Source of the DNA: a virus | Virus record (IMG/VR): IMGVR_UViG_3300047319_000144 | Coordinates: 1-28,188 of that record | DNA length: 28,188 nt | Reading direction: 5' to 3' (one strand) | Part shown: positions 4,134-12,712 of the stretch, one piece after another | How the letters are laid out: every line of letters starts with the position of its first letter | Numbering within the stretch: position 1 is the stretch's first letter | Position numbers and translations under genes: made by a program | The notes under the pieces: generated by a model | Database searches by the model: none | Told to the model about the DNA's origin: nothing | Seen by the model: the letters and a program-made list of their open reading frames with translations, nothing else

Positions 4134-5863
4134 GCTGGCTTGGCGTCAAGCCGCCCCTCAAGCTGCGCCACCCGCGTCCGCAGCGCCTTCAATTCCTGCA
4201 ACAGCACCGGGACGTACTTGGAATAGTCCACGCCCCAGAAATCATCCTCCTGCCCGTCCTGCTGGCTGTGCGTCACCGCCATCGGGTAGACCTCGACCGC
4301 CTGCTGCGCGATCACGCCGTAGGAACGCTCGCCGGTTTTCTTCCACGCGAAGTCATAGACGTTGGTCTGGTCGATGATGTTGCCCGCATCGAAGGACTTG
4401 AGGTCTTCCTTCAGTTCACCGCTGGATGAGGTATTGAAGGTGACGGCTCCAGAAGTTTCGCCAATGCTTCCTACCGTAGTACCAACTGAATTGTTAAACA
4501 CCATCATGTTTGTGCCGTCAGTAATGGCCTGCAAACCAATGCCATACTGCGTACCGCCGCCTGCGCAGGTAAGTTTCAGGGCACAGGCGTTGGCAGCCAG
4601 ATTTCCTCCGAATGGATTGATAACGACCCATCCCGAAGCATCCAGTTCCAGCACCGCCTTGTTAGCTGCAACGCTTGTCCAGATCAGATTGTCCGACGTG
4701 CTGCCGCCGCCGAGAACGGCGGATCGGTGCCCCTCGAACCATTTGGTGACCGAGTTCTTCTGCCAAGAAATGAATGCACCGCCATTGGTCGCGCCACCGC
4801 CGTTCATGACCAGATTGGAGCCTGCCGCCGTTGCCCCTCCCGGCCCGCAGACGATGTTTCCGGGCGCGACAAGTGAGCCACCCAACAGATTGAAATTGGT
4901 GCCGTCGTAACTCAGCGACTTGGTGCCGCTGTTGCCGAAGTAGTAGCCGCCGGTGGTCGCTGTTTTTGCGGCGTAGAAATCGGCCCCGTTGACGAACAGA
5001 TTGCCGCCATTGAAGTTGAAGTTGGCGCTGTCGAAGGTCAGCGACTTGGTGCCGCTGTTGCCGAAGTAGTAGGTGCCGGTGGTACCCGCGTTGCCTGCTG
5101 TGATGCCCTGTGCAAACGACGCCAGCCCGCTCGAACGACTGATACTAAGCGGCGCATCAATCTGAGTTCCGGCATCGGCATATCGAATGAGCGCAAAATC
5201 GGAGCCTGCGTTGCTGCCGCTCTCCGCAGCCGCGTTACCAAACCTCATCTGCCAGCGAGATAGCCCGGCTGTTGCCCCCGTGATGATGTTGTTTTGTCCC
5301 GCAGCGGTCTTGTTGAGCGTGAATGACGGAAGGGCGTCGGCGATTGTCAAATCTCCCGTCATGGTGTCGCCGGTCACGTTGACGTAGGCGGCGTCGAGGT
5401 CGGTGGAAGCTCCTGCCTGCTGCTTCCACGCAGCCCACACGCCAGCCGTCTTTTGCCGCAGATACTTCAAGCCCGTCGTGACGTCGCGCGCCTCGATGAA
5501 CATGTTCTGCCCGGCAGGCACCGCAGGCGGCACCACCGCAGGGTCGGAGGTGTAGCACTGCCCGATGAAGGCATTGGCTGTCGGTGCGGACGTGGCACCG
5601 GCTGCGGAATAGAACGACCCAGACACGAACGGATAGCTGTCGTAGTTGGTGACCACCTGATAGGCGACATCGCCCTGCAACGACGTCATCGCATCGCGCG
5701 CGTTGTTCGCGCCGGTGCCACCGGCCACGATGGGTCGGGGCAAGTTCAGGTCTTGCGTCACGTCGGCGACGAAGCCGTTATACTTCGTGCTTTCGACCGT
5801 GTAGTTGGTGATACCGTTGGTGCCCGGCGGCGGGGCGTATTGGGACAGACCATCTCTCGGCAT
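4130..5863 (-). CDS. Tail fibre/spike with C-terminal S74 intramolecular chaperone
   Basis: The 577-residue protein has a short N-terminal virion-attachment-like segment with LPRPIVAGGTGANNA, a motif common in phage tail fibres. A Gly/Asn/Thr-rich repetitive shaft follows, and the last 95 or so residues form a Peptidase_S74 chaperone domain (ELKEDLK, then YGVIAQQAVEVYP and DYSKYVPVLLQELK). In this family the chaperone trimerises the fibre and cuts itself off with a Ser/Lys pair five residues apart; Ser480 and Lys485 fit, although the usual Asp after the Ser is Ser here. A final coiled coil (LLQELKALRTRVAQLEGRL) closes the protein. Two 42-residue shaft units are near-identical. It likely binds the host surface. 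A CAGGAG precedes the ATG. Confidence 0.9.
   Translation of the reverse strand: MPRDGLSQYAPPPGTNGITNYTVESTKYNGFVADVTQDLNLPRPIVAGGTGANNARDAMTSLQGDVAYQVVTNYDSYPFVSGSFYSAAGATSAPTANAFIGQCYTSDPAVVPPAVPAGQNMFIEARDVTTGLKYLRQKTAGVWAAWKQQAGASTDLDAAYVNVTGDTMTGDLTIADALPSFTLNKTAAGQNNIITGATAGLSRWQMRFGNAAAESGSNAGSDFALIRYADAGTQIDAPLSISRSSGLASFAQGITAGNAGTTGTYYFGNSGTKSLTFDSANFNFNGGNLFVNGADFYAAKTATTGGYYFGNSGTKSLSYDGTNFNLLGGSLVAPGNIVCGPGGATAAGSNLVMNGGGATNGGAFISWQKNSVTKWFEGHRSAVLGGGSTSDNLIWTSVAANKAVLELDASGWVVINPFGGNLAANACALKLTCAGGGTQYGIGLQAITDGTNMMVFNNSVGTTVGSIGETSGAVTFNTSSSGELKEDLKSFDAGNIIDQTNVYDFAWKKTGERSYGVIAQQAVEVYPMAVTHSQQDGQEDDFWGVDYSKYVPVLLQELKALRTRVAQLEGRLDAKPA
4912..5072 (-). repeat. 35-bp direct repeat within the tail-fibre shaft
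   Basis: The 35 bases at 4912-4946 recur identically at 5038-5072, 126 bases (42 codons) apart, and similarity continues for about ten bases beyond. They encode the shaft unit TYYFGNSGTKSL at residues 264-275 and its copy YYFGNSGTKSL at 307-317. The near-absence of silent changes suggests a recent duplication or gene conversion. Confidence 0.85.
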
Positions 5864-5880
5864 CAGCGTTGCTCCTGTTG

Positions 5881-7446
5881 CTAATTCATGAAGCCGCGGT
5901 TGCGCAGCTGATCCAGCAATTGCAGCGTAATGGCATTGCGGCTGCTCTCGGCGACGTTACCCAGTCCCGGCCCCGCAATCATGGGCGCGTTTGCCGCCGC
6001 CTCGCGGTATAGCGGCGAATTTTTGGCAAGCGTAGCGGCAAGATCGGCCGCGCCTTGGCCGGCAACATGCTCGCCGTATTTACGCACGCCGTAGCCGATT
6101 GCTGGAATACCCAGCCCGGCAACCAGCGGTTTCCAGTCCCCGGTCATGAATGCTGTCGCAGCACCGCCAGCGCCTATAGTTCCAGAATAGGGTGTGAGCT
6201 GTCCACCCAGCATATTGCCCGCACCGCTCAGGATGTTGCCCATCGTGTAGCGGTTGGTGGTCGAGCGGATGGCGTCCTTCTCGTCCGGGGTAAACCACTT
6301 GCCCTCGCGGCTCTTGGGATTGAGCAAGCCAACCAGCGCCTTCTGCGGCGTCACGCCCTTGTCCTCGGCGAACTGGTTGATCTCCTCGATGGTCTGCGTG
6401 CGCTTCCCGGAGCGGTAGTTGCCGCGCGCCTTGTCAAGACTTTCGATGACAGCCGCGTGGTCAGCTGGCGTTCCCCCGGCCACAGCGTGCGTCGATTTCA
6501 TGAAATCATCCAGCCACTGCCGCACCGCCGATGCCCCCTTGGCACTGACGCCGGTGAGTTGCTGCCGCGCCGCGTCGATCTCATAAGGCGTCACGACACC
6601 GGGCGTGGATCCGGTCTGCTTGCGCGCATAGTCGAGCACGGCCCACACCGGGTTGTCCGGCGTCTTGACGACGCCGCCCGCCGGGCTTTGCAGGTGCGTC
6701 TCCAGCGCGTCCAGCCCGCCCTGATACATGCTGCGGTCATACTGCATCGGCGAGGTGTGGGTGTCGGTATAGTTCTGCCGCGCCGCGCCTTTCAGATCCA
6801 CCGAGCCGGGCACGGCCGCCGCTGATCGCGGCGCCACATTGGCGAAGGCGCCGAACGGCGCGCCGATGAGACCACCAAACGCGCCACCAAGCATCGCGTT
6901 CTTGGCGTAGTCGGACGGGTTCTCGGTGTAGGTGTGCCCCGCGGCCTGCGCGCCGCCCAGCAGCGCGCCCTCGGCGCCGTAGCCAGCCGCGCGTGCGGCC
7001 AGACCACGCACACCGGCATTGGCGCCGCCTAGCGCCAGCGAGGTGGTGCGGCCGACCACGCCCGCGCCGGGCACGAAGGCTTGCGCCACACCGCCGCCGA
7101 CGTCACCAGCTATTGATAGATATGGACTGCGCTCGCGCCGCATCTTGGTGTCAGCCACGGCCTGATTGACGCCTTCGGAGTAGCTCGGCGCATCACCGGT
7201 GGCGTAGCTCTGCAGGCCGCGAAGCCGGTCGGTACCACCGAACGTGAACATATTGGAAGCCGCGTTGAGCGTGTCCGCGGTATTGCTCATGAACGTCGCC
7301 GGATGTGCGTAGTCGAACTCGGACCCGCCCGCCGGAAGGTACGGGTTCGGCCCGGAGACCGGCACCTGCGGCGGCTGGTTCCGCGTCAGCAGCGGTGACT
7401 TCTCCAGCTCAGGGTCGTCGAGGTAGGGATTGCGATCGTTCGCCAT
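5881..7446 (-). CDS. Probable internal virion/ejection protein, glycine-zipper rich, 521 aa
   Basis: No enzymatic family is recognised. The N-terminus is polar with repeated NPYL (RNPYLDDPELEKSP, PNPYLPAGG). Residues about 110-210 form a long Ala/Gly-rich stretch with many small-xxx-small steps (GAFGGLIGAPFGAF), and a second Gly-rich hydrophobic patch lies near residues 400-455 (IGAGGAATAFMTG). Between them is a charged helical part. Such patterns are typical of membrane-inserting proteins that podoviruses eject with DNA. The position between tail-fibre and another ejection-like gene agrees. The ATG at 7446 directly follows the previous stop. The function is inferred. Confidence 0.6.
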   Translation of the reverse strand: MANDRNPYLDDPELEKSPLLTRNQPPQVPVSGPNPYLPAGGSEFDYAHPATFMSNTADTLNAASNMFTFGGTDRLRGLQSYATGDAPSYSEGVNQAVADTKMRRERSPYLSIAGDVGGGVAQAFVPGAGVVGRTTSLALGGANAGVRGLAARAAGYGAEGALLGGAQAAGHTYTENPSDYAKNAMLGGAFGGLIGAPFGAFANVAPRSAAAVPGSVDLKGAARQNYTDTHTSPMQYDRSMYQGGLDALETHLQSPAGGVVKTPDNPVWAVLDYARKQTGSTPGVVTPYEIDAARQQLTGVSAKGASAVRQWLDDFMKSTHAVAGGTPADHAAVIESLDKARGNYRSGKRTQTIEEINQFAEDKGVTPQKALVGLLNPKSREGKWFTPDEKDAIRSTTNRYTMGNILSGAGNMLGGQLTPYSGTIGAGGAATAFMTGDWKPLVAGLGIPAIGYGVRKYGEHVAGQGAADLAATLAKNSPLYREAAANAPMIAGPGLGNVAESSRNAITLQLLDQLRNRGFMN

Positions 7447-9237
7447 CTACTGCCCCCCGCTCCGGCGCGCGGCGCGCTTGGCCCGCGCTATCTCCAGATC
7501 GGCCGAGCCGGGGCCGTAGGCTTGGTCGAAATAGATCTTGTGCAACGCCGCCTGCCCCGGATCACCCTTCTGGGTGTCGAGGAACATCTTCAGCTTGTCT
7601 CCCGGTGCAGTCGGCAGCGGATTGGTGGCGTAGTAGGACGCCTGTGGATGCACCCCGTGCGGCGATCCCTCGCCTAAGAAGTTGTGAACCAGATCCTCGT
7701 AGCGGTTTATCCTTGTATTGTTGATCTCGGCGGCGCGATCCATCAGGGTCTTGATGGTTTTCATCTGCAGTTCCGGGTTGGTGCCCTGCAGATCCTGCGA
7801 GATGGCCAGATCTCTGTCAGTCACACGTCCTCCGACGCCGTTGATGGTCTCGATCGCCTGCTTCAAACCCGCCTGCAACGAAGCACGCATGATCTCGGTA
7901 TTGGAGGCATAGTCACCCTGCAGTCCGTTCTTGAGCGCCCAGTCGGCGAATTTAGCGGCCGCCACCTTCATGCTCGAACCGTAGCCGGTAATGACGCCAT
8001 CACGGATTGCCGCGCGCGCCAATTGTTGCGCGTTCTGGCCCTTGACGATCTGATCGACCGCACTCTTTTCCGTATCGAGGTTGCCCCAGAACACGTCCGG
8101 CGTCTTGCCGGTGCGCTTGACTATGTCGGCTCCGGCAGCCGCGACTGCGGCCTTGCTGCCAGCTTCTTCCAACTGTTTCTGCGCCACGCCCTTGCCCTGC
8201 TGGGCGCGCTCCTGCTCCAGTATGCGCTGGGTTTCCTGTTGACGATCGAGCCGGTACTTCTCCTGCAAGTCAGCATTCTCTCTGTCTCGCTGCTCCTTGC
8301 CCAGCTTCTGCAGCAACTGGCCTTGCGCGATCGCGCGCGGATCGCCGCGCTGGTTGCCCCACTGCTCCAGATCGGCGCCCTTCAGCTCCATCTGGTTGTA
8401 GGGCGCGTTTGGCGGCTGTTGCACCGGTCCCGGCTTTGGCGCCGCCACCGGTGGCCACACTTGGTTGATCTCGGGGATGTCAGGCGCGGTGCCCGCGGCT
8501 TGCGCCACCTGAACCGGCTTGATGTCAGTCTCGATCGGGCGGTTCGGCTTAAGTGGGGAACCAAGGAGAGACGGGTCCGGGCTTAAATCCGAGGGGGCGG
8601 AGGCGGGCTGCTGGCCCGCCAGCATAGGGTTTGGTTGCGGCCCTCCCTGCCGCGCCTGCATGAGCTGGGCGATGCTGGCGCGTACCGCGGCGGGATTAGG
8701 CTGGCCGGTGGGCGCGCCCACCGGAGCTGCGTCGCTCATGGTGCCGGTGTCGGCCGAGGCCAGCTGCGGGGCACCGCCTGCATCTGCGACCGGCGGCAGG
8801 GCATCCGCGGGCTGGTAGGCATCGTTGTTGGCGGCGGCCTGCAGCAGCGGCGCGGCCGCGGCGGGAACCGGTGAGGCGTCCGCTACCGCCGGTGCGATCG
8901 GCGGCATCTGCGGCGACGCCTCGGCGCGCGGTCCGGTCGCCGCGGCCGGTGGATTGGTCTGCTGCATCAGCGAGGACGCGGACGGCGGCGGGTGCTCGAT
9001 GTTCCACTTGTCATAGGCCGCCTGCTGCGCGTCCAGCTGCGCCAGCTGCGAACGCTCTCCCAGCGCGTCTCCGATCGCGGTCAATCCCTCGCCGACGTTC
9101 TTGGGATAGCCTTTGCGATCGCGCCCCAACATCGCGATCGCGATCTTGCGGCGGGTCTCCAGCGCCTGCGGGCTGCCGGGATCACCGGCGGGCGCGCTGC
9201 CGCTGAAGGCATAGGTCAGATTGTCAAATAGTCCCAT
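7447..9237 (-). CDS. Probable internal virion/ejection protein, 596 aa
   Basis: The protein has three zones: a conserved-looking N-terminus (FDNLTYAFSGSAPAGDP, then RKIAIAMLGRDRKGYPKN), a disordered Pro/Ala-rich linker at about residues 83-285, and a Gln/Glu/Arg-rich coiled coil at about 303-368. A folded helical C-terminal domain follows, with ETINGVGGRVTDRDLAISQD and an NTRINRYEDL segment, a pattern I recognise from uncharacterised podovirus structural proteins. There is no visible lysozyme or transglycosylase motif. The ATG at 9237 overlaps the preceding stop (TGATG); a GTG one codon earlier is the alternative. A role in DNA ejection is inferred from neighbours. Confidence 0.65.
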   Translation of the reverse strand: MGLFDNLTYAFSGSAPAGDPGSPQALETRRKIAIAMLGRDRKGYPKNVGEGLTAIGDALGERSQLAQLDAQQAAYDKWNIEHPPPSASSLMQQTNPPAAATGPRAEASPQMPPIAPAVADASPVPAAAAPLLQAAANNDAYQPADALPPVADAGGAPQLASADTGTMSDAAPVGAPTGQPNPAAVRASIAQLMQARQGGPQPNPMLAGQQPASAPSDLSPDPSLLGSPLKPNRPIETDIKPVQVAQAAGTAPDIPEINQVWPPVAAPKPGPVQQPPNAPYNQMELKGADLEQWGNQRGDPRAIAQGQLLQKLGKEQRDRENADLQEKYRLDRQQETQRILEQERAQQGKGVAQKQLEEAGSKAAVAAAGADIVKRTGKTPDVFWGNLDTEKSAVDQIVKGQNAQQLARAAIRDGVITGYGSSMKVAAAKFADWALKNGLQGDYASNTEIMRASLQAGLKQAIETINGVGGRVTDRDLAISQDLQGTNPELQMKTIKTLMDRAAEINNTRINRYEDLVHNFLGEGSPHGVHPQASYYATNPLPTAPGDKLKMFLDTQKGDPGQAALHKIYFDQAYGPGSADLEIARAKRAARRSGGQ

Positions 9238-9503
9238 CACCCTGCTCCCAGCTGCTGTTGCAACGCCAACCTGCGCTGCGCTTCTTCTTCCGCGGCCTGC
9301 TGCTGTTGCACGGCCTGTTGCTGCTGCGCCTCCGCCTGCGCCTGTTGCTGCTGCGCCATCGCCATTGGATCGACCGGCGGTGGCACGGCGGGACGCTGCT
9401 TCTGCGCCATCATCCGCTGCGCCATCACCTGCTGGGCAATGCGCTTACGCAGCTCCAGCTGCTGATAACCGAGTGCTGCGACATCTTTCGGCACGTTGAC
9501 CAT
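9237..9503 (-). CDS. Glutamine-rich small protein, 88 aa
   Basis: The product begins with a short charged helix (MVNVPKDVAALGYQQLELRK) and then becomes almost entirely Gln, Ala and Met with runs such as AQQQQAQAEAQQQQAVQQQQ. It is probably one long helix or coiled coil. It starts one base after the stop of the upstream gene and ends in a TGATG overlap with the ejection-protein gene. Together with the Gln-rich stretches of its neighbours it suggests an oligomerising or scaffolding helper, but nothing more can be said. Confidence 0.6.
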   Translation of the reverse strand: MVNVPKDVAALGYQQLELRKRIAQQVMAQRMMAQKQRPAVPPPVDPMAMAQQQQAQAEAQQQQAVQQQQAAEEEAQRRLALQQQLGAG

Positions 9504-9504
9504 C

Positions 9505-10902
9505 CTAAGCTGCCCTGATGATGGATCCCATCACCTCGCGGGGTCTGATGTACTTGACGCCCTCGTGTTCCTCGACCGCGCTTGGCTCGATGCGCTCGAC
9601 ATCCTGCGCCATCGGACCGATGTGACGCGTCGACGAAGGATCGTCCTTGTAGCTGTACTGGTAGATCGGCAGCTTCCTGCGCGCGCCGTCGGTATTGGCG
9701 GCGAACACGGTGCCGATCCTGTCGATGTCGTCCTTCTCGCGGCGGTCCGATTTCAGCGCGCCAGCGCCGAGGCCGAGCACGCCGCCGATCAGCGCGTTGG
9801 ATTGCTGCATCTGGGTATTGTACAGCCCCATCTGGTTCTGGAAGCCCTGCTGGGTGATGCCTGCGATGTCGGTGGTTGGAATTTGAGTTGACGGCGCGTT
9901 GACGAAGTTGGGCGAGGTAACTTGGCTGCCGCTCATCAGCGCGGAGATCTCGTTGATGGGCTGATTTCTATTTGCGTACTGCTCCTGCAGCCACTGGTTT
10001 CTGGCGGCCTCGGCCGCGTTGAAGCCCGACTGCGCCTGACTGGTCTGCTGCGCCAGCCCGGCATTGGCGAACGCCGCCTGCGCCGCGTTCTGCGTGAACA
10101 GCTGGTTCGCCGCCTGATTGTAGAAGGTGCCTTGGCCGAGGTTCTGCTCGTAGCCCTGCTGCTGCGCCGCGTTCTGGAACTGGGCGCGCTGCGCCGCCAT
10201 CGCGTCCATGCGCTGCTGTTCCTGCCCGGCCTGCGAGATCGCGCCAAATCTGGCATCGTTGGCCTGCTGCTGGTAGGTCCGCATCGCGTCGTTGTAGGCT
10301 TGGCTGCCGTAGCGGATGCCTTGGTCCGCCAGCTGCTGCTGGACGCGGCTTTCCTCCTGCTGCAGCGACGGGTTCATCCGCGCCATCAGGCTGTCCTCGA
10401 CGCGCTGGCGATCGGCGGAGTAGTTGTCGGCCGGTCCGTAGTCCTGCGTAATCTGTCCGCCCTGATCGAAGCTGGTCTGCAGCGGGATGCCCGCGTTGAA
10501 ACTGGTCTGCGCCTTCGGCACGTTGCTGATGGTGGAACTATCGCCCGCGGCCGGTCCTCCGCTCGGATTGAACGGGGTGGACAGCACGTTGCCGACGCGG
10601 TTGGTCTGCTGGTTGGCGACGTTGGCGAGCTGCTGCTTGGTGGCGTCCTGCGTGTTCTTCAGCGCAAGACCTGTAGGGGAGAGGCTCTGCGTCGCGGTAA
10701 AGGTCGGGATGTTGTAGGTCTGTCCCGTGCTCGGATCGGTGAAGGCGTAGCTGCCGCTCGGATTGTAGCTCAACGAGCCGTCCGGCGTGTTCTGGTTGAT
10801 GTTGCCCAGATACGCGTTCGCCACTGCCGTCGAAACATTGGTGCCGGTCTGCGCCCGCGCGGTGGCGGCCGGATCTGGAGGGGTAGGTGCGTCAGGCTTC
10901 AT
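9505..10902 (-). CDS. Tail protein with C-terminal S74 chaperone domain, 465 aa
   Basis: The N-terminal part carries a conserved phage pattern (PPDPAATARAQ, ANAYLGNINQNTPDGSLSY) known from many podovirus and siphovirus structural proteins. The middle, about residues 150-320, is a long Gln/Asn/Ala-rich helical stalk with heptad-like spacing. The final 80 residues form an S74 chaperone domain: SDRREKDDI with Ser385 and Lys390 at the five-residue spacing used for self-cleavage, then IGPMAQDVERIEP. It is the second S74 protein of the window, so two separate trimeric appendages or internal components are likely matured the same way. The ATG lies three bases after the preceding stop. Confidence 0.8.
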   Translation of the reverse strand: MKPDAPTPPDPAATARAQTGTNVSTAVANAYLGNINQNTPDGSLSYNPSGSYAFTDPSTGQTYNIPTFTATQSLSPTGLALKNTQDATKQQLANVANQQTNRVGNVLSTPFNPSGGPAAGDSSTISNVPKAQTSFNAGIPLQTSFDQGGQITQDYGPADNYSADRQRVEDSLMARMNPSLQQEESRVQQQLADQGIRYGSQAYNDAMRTYQQQANDARFGAISQAGQEQQRMDAMAAQRAQFQNAAQQQGYEQNLGQGTFYNQAANQLFTQNAAQAAFANAGLAQQTSQAQSGFNAAEAARNQWLQEQYANRNQPINEISALMSGSQVTSPNFVNAPSTQIPTTDIAGITQQGFQNQMGLYNTQMQQSNALIGGVLGLGAGALKSDRREKDDIDRIGTVFAANTDGARRKLPIYQYSYKDDPSSTRHIGPMAQDVERIEPSAVEEHEGVKYIRPREVMGSIIRAA

Positions 10903-10905
10903 GGC

Positions 10906-11250
10906 TCAGTATCCCTGTCCCTGTGGCGGCGGCATTCCACCCGGCTGCGGTGCCGCGCCGGGCATTGGCGCGGCTCCGGGCTGCATCGGCGGCGGCGCGG
11001 CTCCGGGTGCACCGGGCTGCCGTGGAATGATCGGCAAGGACGGCGGCGCCATGCCGGGCAGCGGCGTGCCGCCCTGCGGCATGCCCGGCGGCGAATAGGG
11101 CGGCGGCATCGGCTGGCCCTGCTGCGGGATCGGCGAGGGGCCTTGCGGGAACTGCGGCGCTACACTGGGCGGAGGACTTGCAATGTTCATCAGCGCGCTC
11201 GTGATGCTGTTGCGCTGGTTGTCGACGCCGGGCGGCAGATAGGGAGGCAT
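10906..11250 (-). CDS. Proline-rich low-complexity protein, 114 aa
   Basis: The 114-residue product starts MPPYLPPGVDNQRNSITSAL, the only part with folded character, and continues as Pro/Gly/Ala/Met repeats (GAAPMPGAAPQPGGMPPPQG) with no predicted fold. The start at 11250 is chosen because its ATG overlaps the stop of the acetyltransferase gene (TGATG); the longer reading to 11340 would run through that gene. It belongs to a block of disordered proteins downstream of the tail nozzle gene and is probably a minor virion or assembly protein. Confidence 0.65.
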   Translation of the reverse strand: MPPYLPPGVDNQRNSITSALMNIASPPPSVAPQFPQGPSPIPQQGQPMPPPYSPPGMPQGGTPLPGMAPPSLPIIPRQPGAPGAAPPPMQPGAAPMPGAAPQPGGMPPPQGQGY

Positions 11251-11729
11251 CAGGCGGCCTGTGCTTTCTTCAGCGGGTGGTGCCGCCGATCGCGCTTGTT
11301 GAACTTGTTGTCGACCCAGTCCTCGAACGTCAGCGTACACAATACGCAGTTCCTGTCGTGGCCGAGCAGCCGCGGCACCAAGATGAAGCCGTAGCCGATC
11401 GCGGCCAGCACCCGCAGCAGCGAGGTGTTCTTTTCCTCGACCCGCATCAGCACCATCTGGCAGCCGATTTCGAGGAACGGATAGTCATAGATCCGGCGCA
11501 GCGTCTCGCTCGTCAGCCAATACTTGCCCGGCAGTGCCGCGCCCGACATCTCGATCACGCCCGCGCCGATGTCGAAATTATGGTAGACGAGGCCCGCGAT
11601 CAGCTTGCCGTCGTCGACAATTCCAATCGCCTTCGACGCCTTGGAGAAGCCGCGCTCGCGCACAGCCGGGATCAGCGCCGCCACGAACTCGGCGACGAGT
11701 TGATCGTGTCCGTAGACGTAGTCGAGCAT
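11250..11729 (-). CDS. GNAT-like acetyltransferase encoded in the late operon, 159 aa
   Basis: The 159-residue protein has the size and layout of a GNAT N-acetyltransferase: a beta-rich N-terminal half (AIGIVDDGKLIAGLVYHNF, then GVIEMSGAALPG), an acceptor-side segment (YPFLEIGCQMVLMRV), a helix (NTSLLRVLAAIGYGF) and a closing strand (CVLCTLTFEDW). The pattern resembles a group of phage-borne GNAT proteins I recognise from alphaproteobacterial phages. The classical acetyl-CoA loop is not textbook here (VEEKNTS at its place), so activity is uncertain. It is overlapped on both sides (TGATG). It could modify a virion or host protein; the target is unknown. Confidence 0.75.
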   Translation of the reverse strand: MLDYVYGHDQLVAEFVAALIPAVRERGFSKASKAIGIVDDGKLIAGLVYHNFDIGAGVIEMSGAALPGKYWLTSETLRRIYDYPFLEIGCQMVLMRVEEKNTSLLRVLAAIGYGFILVPRLLGHDRNCVLCTLTFEDWVDNKFNKRDRRHHPLKKAQAA

Positions 11730-12712
11730 CAGATCGGACCTCCGCCATAGCCGCCCCAGCCGAGGGCACTGTCGCCACCGCCAAATGCCGCGCCGTTGGC
11801 GCCGCCCACAGGACCCAGCGCCTCACCAGTTGTGCCGCCCCAGCCCATCGCGGCACCGGCAAGGCCTCCGCTGCTGGCAATGCCGCCGCCGCCCCAACCG
11901 GGGCCAAACCCTACGCTGGAGGGTCCGCTGACGGCGACCCCGTTGACGGCTTGACCATCGAAACCTGTCGCGCCGTAGCCGAAACTGCCGGGACCGTTGA
12001 CGCCTTGGCCGGGCGTTCCGATGCTCATGCCGACCGGGCCGGTGGCGTTGGGAGCATTGGCGGCCTGATTGGCTTCATTAGAACTTATTCCGTTCGGGCC
12101 GACTGCCGTATTGCCCGGACCGAATGGACTGTTGTCGCCGCTGGGCGCGCCGCCGCTGCTCATACCCGCATCGCCACTATTGCCCGGCCCGCCTAGCCGC
12201 TCGTTGACCCATTGTATGGCCGCCTGATCGCCCGCCATCCGCTTAAACGTCTCCCAGTCGCTCTTACCCAACATAGACATTCCGACATCATTCACGGCGC
12301 CGATGCCTTGGCGCGACCAGTAGTCCGGGTTGGCGCGGGCCATCGAGCCGCCGCCGATCCACGGTGAGCCGCCGGGGGGCGGCGTTCCGGGCTGGCCGCC
12401 CTCGGTGACACCGCCCTGCCACGGCATCAGGGCGTTCATCCAGCCAACATCGGTAGGGCTGCCGCTGGGCGCGCTCTGCGGCTGGAAATACTGCGCATAG
12501 TCACCGTAGGGACTGGCCTGCGACTGCTGCGCCTGCTGCGCCATGACCGCCTGCGCGATCGCGTTGCGCGTCGCGTCCTGTTGCTGTTGCAGGGCTGCGT
12601 AATAACCGGACATATCCGGCGCCGCGCCTCCACCGCCGCCGCCACCAGACTGCGGATCAGGAACTTCGATGCCGCCGCCGCCCTCGTCGCCTGACGATGC
12701 GTAGATCTTCAT
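11729..12712 (-). CDS. Glycine-rich low-complexity protein, 327 aa
   Basis: The product begins MKIYASSGDEGGGG, has a short Gln-rich helix (YYAALQQQQDATRNAIAQAV) and a small charged helical part (KSDWETFKRMAGDQAAIQWV). Otherwise it is a Gly/Pro/Asn/Ala sequence with tandem near-repeats built on GNGP- or GFG-like units. The ATG at 12712 is chosen because it overlaps the preceding stop (ATGA); an upstream in-frame ATG at 12742 lies inside that gene. Its stop overlaps the acetyltransferase start (TGATG). It has no known family and is a probable minor virion component. Confidence 0.7.
   Translation of the reverse strand: MKIYASSGDEGGGGIEVPDPQSGGGGGGGAAPDMSGYYAALQQQQDATRNAIAQAVMAQQAQQSQASPYGDYAQYFQPQSAPSGSPTDVGWMNALMPWQGGVTEGGQPGTPPPGGSPWIGGGSMARANPDYWSRQGIGAVNDVGMSMLGKSDWETFKRMAGDQAAIQWVNERLGGPGNSGDAGMSSGGAPSGDNSPFGPGNTAVGPNGISSNEANQAANAPNATGPVGMSIGTPGQGVNGPGSFGYGATGFDGQAVNGVAVSGPSSVGFGPGWGGGGIASSGGLAGAAMGWGGTTGEALGPVGGANGAAFGGGDSALGWGGYGGGPI

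Noticed and set aside
3916-4161. Upstream continuation of the 40-aa protein frame
   Set aside because: It reads through another supported gene in a different frame and is His/Arg-rich noise; the ATG at 3915 has a ribosome binding site and an ATGA overlap.
9240-9480. CTG/TTG-rich tract looking like a microsatellite
   Set aside because: It consists of glutamine and alanine codons in a translated minus-strand gene, with mixed CAG/CAA usage, not a pure nucleotide repeat.
9922-11394. Plus-strand ORF of 490 codons opposite the S74 tail protein and its neighbours
   Set aside because: It mirrors well-supported minus-strand genes, is Arg/Leu-rich with no domain pattern, and crosses real gene boundaries. 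GC-rich DNA commonly gives such antisense frames.
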